Shown here: positions 1 through 6,060 of the stretch, one piece after another
How the letters are laid out: the number at the start of each line of letters is the position of its first letter
Position numbering within the stretch: position 1 is the first letter of the stretch
Source: SURF-24 sp964537965
Lineage (GTDB): Bacteria; Bacteroidota; Ignavibacteria; Ignavibacteriales; SURF-24
Length of the DNA stretch: 6,558 nucleotides
Direction of reading: 5' to 3'
Assembly: GCA_964537965.1 (NCBI GenBank)
Contig: CAZIDB010000252.1
Span: 1-6,558, forward strand
The notes under the pieces: model-generated
Told to the model about the DNA's origin: nothing
Database searches by the model: none
The model's input: only the letters and a program-made list of their open reading frames with translations
Made by a program: the position numbers and the translations under genes

Positions 1-1
1 A

Positions 2-199
2 AAAGTTGCTTACGTTCAGCTAAAAGTGTTTGATCTTCTCGGAAGGGAAGTAGCTACTTTGATAGATGAAGAAAAACCAGCTGGAAGTAACCATTATCAA
101 TTTTCGATTGATGATTTACAATTAACAACAGGAGTATATTTTTACAGGTTGCAAGCCGGATCATTATCTCAGACAAAAAAGATGTTGATAATAAAATAA
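2..199 (+). CDS. C-terminal end of a T9SS (type A) cargo protein, 5' truncated by the window
   Basis: The reading frame is open from the window edge and ends at TAA 197-199, giving 65 visible residues. They contain LKVFDLLGREVATLIDE, then AG, then TTGVYFYRLQAG and a basic tail ending KKMLIIK. This is the usual pattern of the T9SS type A C-terminal sorting domain, a small beta-sandwich that directs a protein from the periplasm across the outer membrane and is normally removed or replaced by an anchor at the surface. It closely resembles the end of the 1380-residue protein downstream (LKVYDILGREVGTL, SGIYFYHLKAG, RKMILMK). Because only the sorting domain is inside the window, nothing can be said about the enzymatic or binding function of the missing part. 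The export route is well supported; the product identity is unknown. Confidence 0.9.
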   Translation, partial: KVAYVQLKVFDLLGREVATLIDEEKPAGSNHYQFSIDDLQLTTGVYFYRLQAGSLSQTKKMLIIK

Positions 200-314
200 T
201 CCGGAAGTTTTTGGATTTTAAGTAAGCTGCTGTATTAAGATTTAGAAAATTTTTATTGTCTCTGATCTCTTGACTGTTTAAAATATTTATTGCAATATTC
301 TTCTGGTAATTTAT

Positions 315-390
315 CTTAACTCCGAGAGAGCAAGATTATAGTTACTGTTTCCTACTGAAGATTATTCACTGATTACTCTCCCGAAGTAAG
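315..390. repeat. Imperfect inverted repeat, 16/15-nt arms with 45-nt spacer
   Basis: The left arm, 315-330, reads CTTAACTCCGAGAGAG. The right arm, 376-390, has reverse complement CTTACTTCGGGAGAG. The arms differ by one inserted A and two substitutions. Both substitutions give A-C mismatches in a + strand transcript but G-U pairs in a - strand transcript, so a minus-strand RNA would fold as a nearly continuous stem with one bulge. The 45-nt spacer 331-375 shows no clear internal stem. It could be a small RNA, a remnant of a miniature repeat element, or chance in AT-rich DNA. Confidence 0.45.
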
Positions 391-572
391 CTTCTCCAAC
401 ACAGATGGAACTATTCAAAAATTTAATGATGACAAATAAGTTCTAAGCTTTATTTTCATTGTTTCTGAGTTTATAATATTTCTAGATTTTTACACTGATG
501 ATAAGAATTCATTTCAAAGAAATATTTTTTGTTACATATATAAAACCACTTTCATAAATAAGTTTTTAGTAT

Positions 573-579
573 TGGAGGT
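573..579 (+). promoter_or_regulatory. Shine-Dalgarno sequence fixing the start at 584
   Basis: TGGAGGT contains a six-base GGAGGT match to the anti-Shine-Dalgarno region and leaves 4 to 5 bases before ATG 584. The in-frame TTG at 572 overlaps this ribosome binding site and so is unlikely to be the start. Starting at ATG 584 also puts two residues (M, R) directly ahead of a typical signal peptide. Confidence 0.8.
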
Positions 580-583
580 TAAT

Positions 584-1633
584 ATGAGAACTAACTTACT
601 ACTATTTTTTCTATTCATTTCATGTATGATATCTTTACTTACTGCTCAGGAGGCTGAATCAATTCAAGATAATCAGAACAACAAACTCAAAGCTTATTCA
701 AATTATGATTTTATTGCTGGTGATAAAATTATTTTCGAGGATGATTTTACTACAAGTACAGAAGGTGAATTTCCTCCTAGATGGAAATTAGTGGCTGGTC
801 AGGGAGTAATAAACAAAATTGACGGGAAACCCACTTTTGTAATTACTGAAGGTAGCTATGGAAAAGTCGCTCCAAGAATAAAAGCAAATGATTATCTTGC
901 GACAACTTTTACAATTGAATGCGATTATTTTTCGCAAAACGATGAGTATGGATTCAGCATTTTCTTTGTTGATCAGGATGGAGAAAACTCTAAAGCGATT
1001 GTTTTTGATATATACGGCAATGTTCAAACTGAATATTTTCCAAATGATTTAAGCGGGCAGCATCCAGATACTAAAGAAGATAAATATAATACTAATTTGT
1101 GGAGGCATATTTCAATTATCTACAAAATGGGGCAAATGAAATGTTATGTCGATCAATACAGAGTACTTGTAATACCAGACTGTGGGTTTACACCTAAAGG
1201 ACTTTTATTTGGGGGTAATGCGCCAAACCGTTTTAGGAATGTAAGAATTGCAAATGGCGGAGGGATGAATATGTTAGATCAGATTTATAAGGATGGCAAA
1301 TTGATAACTCACGGAATTCTGTTTGACGTTAATAAAGCAACCATAAAAGAAACTTCTATGGGCGTGATTAATGAAATTTATAAATTGATGAAAGATCATA
1401 ATGATTTAAAACTAAGTATAGAAGGACATACTGACAGTGATGGAGATGATATATCAAATCTTAAACTTTCTGAACAAAGAGCAGATGAAGTAAAAAAGGT
1501 TTTATTGGATTTAGGAATTGAAGATTCACGGCTTACAACTAAAGGTTGGGGAGAATCCAAACCGATTGAAAAAAATGACTCAATCGAAGGGAAAGCAAAT
1601 AACAGAAGAGTTGAATTTGTAAAGTTTTTATAA
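584..1633 (+). CDS. Secreted LamG-like/OmpA-family peptidoglycan-binding protein
   Basis: This 349-residue protein starts at ATG 584, directed by GGAGG just upstream. Residues 1-21 form a type I signal peptide (hydrophobic run, then LLTA, cleavage expected before Q22). Residues about 41-230 begin YDFIAGDKIIFEDDF and include WRHISIIYKMGQMKCYVD (173-190), the pattern of a LamG/concanavalin-like jelly-roll domain that often binds sugars or proteins. Residues about 244-348 are an OmpA C-terminal domain: GILFDVNKATIK, EGHTDSDGDD, LKLSEQRADEV and NNRRVEF. D284 and R299 lie exactly 15 residues apart, as do the Asp and Arg that hold diaminopimelate in Acinetobacter OmpA, so non-covalent peptidoglycan binding is likely. 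There is no transmembrane beta-barrel and no T9SS sorting domain, so I infer a periplasmic protein tethered to the wall. The ligand of the LamG-like part is unknown. The next gene begins 66 bp later on the same strand and may share its transcript. Confidence 0.9.
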   Translation: MRTNLLLFFLFISCMISLLTAQEAESIQDNQNNKLKAYSNYDFIAGDKIIFEDDFTTSTEGEFPPRWKLVAGQGVINKIDGKPTFVITEGSYGKVAPRIKANDYLATTFTIECDYFSQNDEYGFSIFFVDQDGENSKAIVFDIYGNVQTEYFPNDLSGQHPDTKEDKYNTNLWRHISIIYKMGQMKCYVDQYRVLVIPDCGFTPKGLLFGGNAPNRFRNVRIANGGGMNMLDQIYKDGKLITHGILFDVNKATIKETSMGVINEIYKLMKDHNDLKLSIEGHTDSDGDDISNLKLSEQRADEVKKVLLDLGIEDSRLTTKGWGESKPIEKNDSIEGKANNRRVEFVKFL

Positions 1634-1643
1634 GTTCGCGAAC
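1634..1643. repeat. Perfect 10-bp palindrome directly after the stop codon
   Basis: GTTCGCGAAC is its own reverse complement and begins on the base after the TAA of the OmpA/LamG gene. It has no loop and no following T run, so it is not a terminator. It could be a protein-binding dyad in the 66-bp gap before the 1380-residue gene, or chance. Confidence 0.4.
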
Positions 1644-1690
1644 ACCAGCACTGATTTGAACTAATTGAAATTTATTAAGAGAACATTTTT

Positions 1691-1699
1691 GGCGGTGAT
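1691..1699 (+). promoter_or_regulatory. Shine-Dalgarno sequence for the 1380-residue protein
   Basis: GGCGGTGAT differs by one base from GGAGGTGAT, the extended complement of the usual 16S rRNA 3' end. The GGCGG core ends 4 bases before ATG 1700, which is slightly close. The in-frame ATG at 1721 (Met8) would give a more comfortable 25-base gap for nothing visible, so 1700 is preferred. Confidence 0.65.
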
Positions 1700-4600
1700 A
1701 TGAATGATTTATATAACAAAATGTTTCTACTTTGCATTGGTTTGTTATTTTCATATAGTGTCATCTCTGCTCAAACAGTAGTTACCGTTAATACTTTAAA
1801 TGATACACCACCCTGGGACAACCCTGATACACCTGAAGATGAGACGGATGATGGAATATGTATGGATAAAGATGGGCATTGTTCTTTAAGAGCAGCTTTA
1901 ACAGAAACAAAAGATGGAAATCTATTTGCAAGGACTATTAATATAGTCGTTGAAGGACAGATAAACCTTAATTATGATCCATTACCATTGACGCTTGCTG
2001 ATGATTTTAAAATTATTGGAAATGCAAACATTAAAATCAATCAAACAGCAGAAAATAGTATTTGTTTCCAAATTGCAGGAAGCGAGTGTAGTCTCGAAAA
2101 TCTTCAAATAACCGCTCCAACAGGAACGGGAGTTTATATCTTAGGAACAAACAACATTAAAATCAAAAATTGTAGAATTAAAGATAATTTTCTGAATGGA
2201 ATTCAATTAGTTAGCGGGCAGGATATTGAAATTTCAGATAATGTTATTTCAGGTAATAAACTAAATGGAATTTCTATTGAAGGATTTAATATTTCTGATG
2301 TTAAAATTAAAAGAAATAAAATCGGTACCAATGATAATGCTACAAGTGCCAATGGCAATTTAATATCCGGTATTTCAGTTGCATACAGTACTTTTCCATT
2401 AAGTAATATTATTATCGGTGGAGATAGCCCATCAGATAGGAATATAATTTCTGGTAATAATAATGGTATACAAATTCTTGCTGATAATATTATTGTTAAG
2501 AATAATTATATAGGTACAAATTATAACGGTACAGCAGCTATACCCGACTCATTGAAAGGGATAGTGATAAATTCTAAAAATAATACAATATGCAACAATG
2601 TAATTTCAGGAAATAGTCTTTATGGAATTATGCTTCATAATGGAATTTTTTCAAGCGCTAGTTCAAATAAAATTTTTGGAAATATTATTGGTGGTACCGC
2701 AACTGATACTTTGCCTTTGCCCAACCTAGTTGGAATCTGGATTGCAGGGTATTCAACGGATAACATTATTGGTGCTGGCTTAAATAAGGATAATACACAA
2801 AATGCAATTGTCTATAATTCTCTTTATGGAATTTATATTGATAGCAGCGTTGCTGGAAGCAAACCTGTTAGAAATACCTTTAGAAAAAATTTATATAAAG
2901 ATAATAATAGACTTGCAATAAAGGTTACGTTAAATACTCAGAATAATATTAAAGCACCTCTGCTTGATAGTATCGCGACTGATTCAAGTGGCGATGTTTT
3001 TTTATACGGCCATGAAGCTAATCCAAACGCTACAGTTGATATGTATAAGTGTGATCCCGCAAGTTTAACGGAAGGGAAAGATTGGATTTCTGAAGATAAA
3101 GCTGACGTGCTGGGTAATTTTAAAATTAAAATTGATGATGTAAGCTGTGATGCATTAACTGTAATGCAAACCGATTTAAATGGTAACTCGTCGCAATTTG
3201 CAAAATGCATTAGTCCGGCTCCTTTACCTGGGAAAATAGAACCCAATTGTAATGGACCTTTTATTGTTGGAATTAACTATGACAATGAGTTTACGATAAA
3301 AATTAATTGGAATGGAGTACCTGAACCATCAAGAAAAGTTACTTTCTTCTTAAATGGTGTTAATCAGAAAGATGGAATACTGAACGATGATATAGCAAAA
3401 GTAACTTACGATATGGGAATATTAACTAAAGGGAACAATGAAATAAGCTGCCAGGTGTTCGGCTGTTCGCCAACCCCGCTTAGCGGACAATCCTGTACAT
3501 TATGTGCTGTTGATTTGCCTACCTGGTTGCTATCTCCTGCAGCTTATTGCGATAACGGTCAAATTCATTATAAAGAAAAAATACTTTTTCCGGCAAGTAC
3601 AATTGCTAATGTTCTTGATATTCCAAGTTACGTTGCTTTTATTGCCGGAGCATTGGAATTTGCAGGAATTCCTGAATATGAAGTAGAAATCAATATGCCG
3701 GGAGTTAGTCCAAACGTAGAATTCAATAAACAGTTTTCATTCCTGGGAACAGCGCTAAATTTTACTACAACAGGAAATGTTACATCAACTTTGGATTGTT
3801 CTGGAATTGTTCCCGTTGGAAATATTGGGATGCATGCAGGCATAACCCATACATTTCATGCTGGTTTTAATCTTGAATCTTATCTGCCGGATTGTACGGG
3901 TATTTTTTCTTTTTGGATTTTGGAGGATATTTGTCAATATGCTCATTCTTTAGCAAGAAGTATCAGGGCAAGCGCTACCGTCGGAGGAAGCATTGATATT
4001 AATTCCAGGATCGTTCTTAATAATAGCTTATCTCTTACAGGTACTGGAATAGCAAAGGTATTCGTTAAACCTGAATTTGATTTATTCTTCTTTCATGCCA
4101 GAGGTAACGGAGAAATCAGTTTTACTCTTAGTTTGCCGACATTTGAACTCGTTAATTTTCAATACCAGTTATCAGGTCACATATATTGCAGTACTCCAAT
4201 TCCAGCACTGGATTTTGATATACCTCTTGGACCATGGCCTAGAACCGGAATACAGTTTGCTTCTCTAAATGAACGTATTTTATCTGATGTTGGATTTAAA
4301 AATCAAACAAACGAAATGAAATATTTCCATGTGGAGAATTCATATTCCAGGTTTACTTTATTTGATACAGTCGTAGCAGAAAAAATACCCAACGATGCCG
4401 AAGTAAAGTTTTGTGCTGGTAAAAATAATTATGAAGCGGTAGTATGGAATGAATTTAATTCTTCCTCAGAAAGACCATCTGGAGATATTGCTCTAAAAAT
4501 TAAGAATGGAACCATTTGGTCTAACAATATTCTATTAAACAATGATATTAATATCGATCAAAATCCAATTGCAGTTTTTGATGCAAACAATAATATCGTT

Positions 4601-5842
4601 TTATGTTGGGAAAGAAATTTTTCTCCTACTATTCCATCTGGTGAAGAATTGTATAACCCGTTATTTCTAAAAAAATATGAAATTGCTTATGCTGTTGTTG
4701 ATCCATCAAACGGGAATATTATCCAATCTGGTTCACTTGGAGACAGTTTACATTACGATTTTAATCCATTATTAATGAAAGGTAAAGATGGAACAATCAT
4801 GCTAATCTGGCAGGCTACAAATGGCAATACTTTATTCGGAAAACCCGGGAATGAATTATTACTAAATACCGTAGAATGGAATGGTAATGACTGGGATGTG
4901 GTTAAGATTATTTCGAACACCTTAGAGGGAGTAATGAATTGGGATGGGGCAGTATATTCATCTGATAAGGCAATGCTTGCGTTAATTAAAGATAATGATA
5001 ATGATTTTTCTACTTCAACTGATAGAGAAGTTCAGGTTTATAATCTGAATGGCGAAAATTGGACTGGACCGATATATGTAACTTCTGATAATACTGTTGA
5101 TTGGGCAGTCCATACCGCATATACCAATGATGGAAATCCATTGCTTTGCTGGCAAAAAGATACATTAATTGTCGGACTTACAAATGACCTAAACAGCACA
5201 CCTTCGGTTTGGTTGGATTCTTCCGATGTTGGACTTGAATTTATGAATGCAGATTTTATGTGCACTTCAGAAGATAGTCTTATATTAATTTGGAAAGATG
5301 GTTCGGCTATTTTTTATTCATTTGCCGATCTGAAAAATTTAGATTGGTGTGAAAATATTCCCATCAAAACCACTCCGGAAGTGCAGAGATCTGTTACAAC
5401 GGATTTTAATTCCGATGGAAATCTATTAATAGGATATCTTCAATTTCCACGTGCAGATAGTCTACCTGAGGTAAATTCTCATGGTAAAATTTTTATTTCA
5501 GAAATTGATCTGAAGAACATTGTCACAGGTTCAGTTGAAGAATTAAAAAACATACCCAACTACTTCAAATTGTACAGTGCTTATCCAAATCCGTTTAACA
5601 CTTCAACAAAGATTAAATTTGAAATCCCAGCTGTTAAGACCGGACAGGCTTCGTCTTTATTAACTACGCTTAAGGTATATGATATTCTTGGACGAGAAGT
5701 AGGAACTCTTGTAAACGAAACAAAGGAAGCGGGAACTCACGTGGTCGAATTTGATGGGAGCAATCTTACCAGCGGAATTTATTTCTACCACCTGAAAGCT
5801 GGTTCATTCAGTGAAGTAAGAAAAATGATTCTAATGAAATAA
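1700..5842 (+). CDS. Giant T9SS-exported multidomain protein: CSLREA-like, beta-helix, Ig-like, unknown beta-rich region, propeller-like repeats, sorting domain
   Basis: This protein has 1380 residues. Residues 1-24 are a signal peptide (cleavage after VISA, before Q25). Residues 26-70 resemble the CSLREA segment that precedes beta-helices, with C54 and C61 and the motif written CSLRAAL (Ala where Glu is usual). Residues about 75-410 form a right-handed parallel beta-helix: NxISGN-type turns recur at 181, 248 and 300 with a weaker one at 368, plus IIIGGDSPSDRN (237) and YIGTNYNGTAA (270). Residues about 418-505 look like the Ig-like unit often found after such helices (ending QTDLNGNSSQF). 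About 520-590 is a second beta-sandwich-like stretch. Residues 606-850 are not recognised: beta-rich, many aromatics. Seven short repeats ending in W or an equivalent (916, 970, 1037, 1097, 1151, 1198, 1246) suggest a beta-propeller. Residues 1288-1380 are a T9SS type A sorting domain (YPNPFN at 1295, LKVYDILGREV at 1324). About 24 mature cysteines suggest disulfides. No catalytic motif is evident. I infer a surface-exposed or released adhesion or polymer-binding protein; the exact role is unknown. Confidence 0.9.
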   Translation: MNDLYNKMFLLCIGLLFSYSVISAQTVVTVNTLNDTPPWDNPDTPEDETDDGICMDKDGHCSLRAALTETKDGNLFARTINIVVEGQINLNYDPLPLTLADDFKIIGNANIKINQTAENSICFQIAGSECSLENLQITAPTGTGVYILGTNNIKIKNCRIKDNFLNGIQLVSGQDIEISDNVISGNKLNGISIEGFNISDVKIKRNKIGTNDNATSANGNLISGISVAYSTFPLSNIIIGGDSPSDRNIISGNNNGIQILADNIIVKNNYIGTNYNGTAAIPDSLKGIVINSKNNTICNNVISGNSLYGIMLHNGIFSSASSNKIFGNIIGGTATDTLPLPNLVGIWIAGYSTDNIIGAGLNKDNTQNAIVYNSLYGIYIDSSVAGSKPVRNTFRKNLYKDNNRLAIKVTLNTQNNIKAPLLDSIATDSSGDVFLYGHEANPNATVDMYKCDPASLTEGKDWISEDKADVLGNFKIKIDDVSCDALTVMQTDLNGNSSQFAKCISPAPLPGKIEPNCNGPFIVGINYDNEFTIKINWNGVPEPSRKVTFFLNGVNQKDGILNDDIAKVTYDMGILTKGNNEISCQVFGCSPTPLSGQSCTLCAVDLPTWLLSPAAYCDNGQIHYKEKILFPASTIANVLDIPSYVAFIAGALEFAGIPEYEVEINMPGVSPNVEFNKQFSFLGTALNFTTTGNVTSTLDCSGIVPVGNIGMHAGITHTFHAGFNLESYLPDCTGIFSFWILEDICQYAHSLARSIRASATVGGSIDINSRIVLNNSLSLTGTGIAKVFVKPEFDLFFFHARGNGEISFTLSLPTFELVNFQYQLSGHIYCSTPIPALDFDIPLGPWPRTGIQFASLNERILSDVGFKNQTNEMKYFHVENSYSRFTLFDTVVAEKIPNDAEVKFCAGKNNYEAVVWNEFNSSSERPSGDIALKIKNGTIWSNNILLNNDINIDQNPIAVFDANNNIVLCWERNFSPTIPSGEELYNPLFLKKYEIAYAVVDPSNGNIIQSGSLGDSLHYDFNPLLMKGKDGTIMLIWQATNGNTLFGKPGNELLLNTVEWNGNDWDVVKIISNTLEGVMNWDGAVYSSDKAMLALIKDNDNDFSTSTDREVQVYNLNGENWTGPIYVTSDNTVDWAVHTAYTNDGNPLLCWQKDTLIVGLTNDLNSTPSVWLDSSDVGLEFMNADFMCTSEDSLILIWKDGSAIFYSFADLKNLDWCENIPIKTTPEVQRSVTTDFNSDGNLLIGYLQFPRADSLPEVNSHGKIFISEIDLKNIVTGSVEELKNIPNYFKLYSAYPNPFNTSTKIKFEIPAVKTGQASSLLTTLKVYDILGREVGTLVNETKEAGTHVVEFDGSNLTSGIYFYHLKAGSFSEVRKMILMK

Positions 5843-5853
5843 TCCATTCTTGA

Positions 5854-5907
5854 TCTTTGCGTCTTAGCGGCTTCGCGGTAATTATCTTTACTGCAAAGCC
5901 GCTGAGA
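5854..5907. repeat. Inverted repeat with 20-bp stem, built from a 9-bp-periodic GC-rich element
   Basis: Arms 5862-5881 and 5888-5907 enclose a 6-nt loop (TTATCT). The 20 positions give 17 Watson-Crick pairs, two G-T pairs and one C-A mismatch (5874 with 5895). Read on the minus strand, 5879 to 5854 is a run of near-9-bp units: ACCGCGAAG, CCGCTAAGA, CGCAAAGA. The right arm carries a second, facing copy (ACTGCAAAG, CCGCTGAGA). From memory, elements of this GCGxxAAGxCGC style are frequent between genes in Bacteroidota, Chlorobiota-like and other environmental genomes. It is much more GC-rich than its surroundings. It begins 11 bases after the stop codon of the 1380-residue gene, but no T run follows on either strand, so it is not a classic intrinsic terminator; an mRNA 3'-end stabiliser or a dispersed palindromic repeat fits better. 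Confidence 0.75.
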
Positions 5908-5976
5908 GGTACTCCAACCTTTATCAATCCAATAATCGTTAATCATTTTAATAAAGAAGAGAAAGATTCTGTATTC

Positions 5977-5996
5977 AATTTTCTTAAATTTTCTTA
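5977..5996. repeat. Two tandem copies of a 10-bp AT-rich unit
   Basis: AATTTTCTTA occurs twice in a row (5977-5986 and 5987-5996), about 65 to 85 bases before the hydrolase start. The period of about one helix turn would suit an operator or curved upstream promoter DNA, but short AT-rich duplications also arise by slippage. The rest of the 5908-6060 stretch is AT-rich with no gene and no clear -35/-10 pair. Confidence 0.35.
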
Positions 5997-6060
5997 AAAA
6001 AATTTTAGTACAAAAATTGTTTCATTTACCTTCAGCATTTTCCAATAAACAGGTTTAAAA

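Larger units (their letters stand above)
200..583. other. Non-coding intergenic stretch of 384 bp upstream of the OmpA/LamG gene
   Basis: No convincing gene is present. The stretch is AT-rich and holds an imperfect long inverted repeat at 315-390 (listed separately). It has a perfect small dyad ATTTC-AAA-GAAAT at 511-523 followed by a T run. It has an exact TATAAT at 472-477 without a good -35 box at normal spacing, and TTGACT at 270-275 with a weak AATATT 18 bp downstream. Any of these could belong to the promoter of the downstream gene, but none is strong enough to call. No convincing intrinsic terminator follows the upstream stop codon: only a 5-bp AATCC/GGATT pairing (198-202 with 213-217) is visible. 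Confidence 0.6.

Noticed and set aside
198..217. Intrinsic terminator after the first T9SS cargo gene (AATCC ... GGATT)
   Set aside because: The stem is only 5 bp, is AT-containing, and has no clean T run after it.
405..443. Tiny open frame of 12 codons from ATG 405
   Set aside because: It has no ribosome binding site and is too short to support; chance in AT-rich DNA.
472..477. TATAAT as a -10 box for the OmpA/LamG gene
   Set aside because: No matching -35 hexamer at 16-18 bp, and such hexamers are frequent by chance in this AT-rich stretch; kept only as a remark in the intergenic entry.
572..583. Alternative start at TTG 572 for the OmpA/LamG protein
   Set aside because: The TTG overlaps the GGAGG ribosome binding site, and ATG 584 has the correct spacing and gives a cleaner signal peptide.
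617..628. Possible lipoprotein box (FISC, Cys14) in the OmpA/LamG signal peptide
   Set aside because: Phe sits at the -3 position, and the hydrophobic stretch continues past the Cys to a good LLTA-Q signal peptidase I site.
788..1027. Minus-strand open frame inside the OmpA/LamG gene, and similar ones at 1539-1754, 2938-3246, 3628-3843 and 5038-5265
   Set aside because: All lie over strongly supported + strand coding sequence or its edge, lack ribosome binding sites that I can see, and encode no recognisable motifs.
3504..3686. Small + strand open frames at 3504-3686, 4077-4268 and 6356-6538
   Set aside because: They are out-of-frame shadows inside the 1380-residue gene and the SGNH hydrolase gene, and the peptides show no domain.
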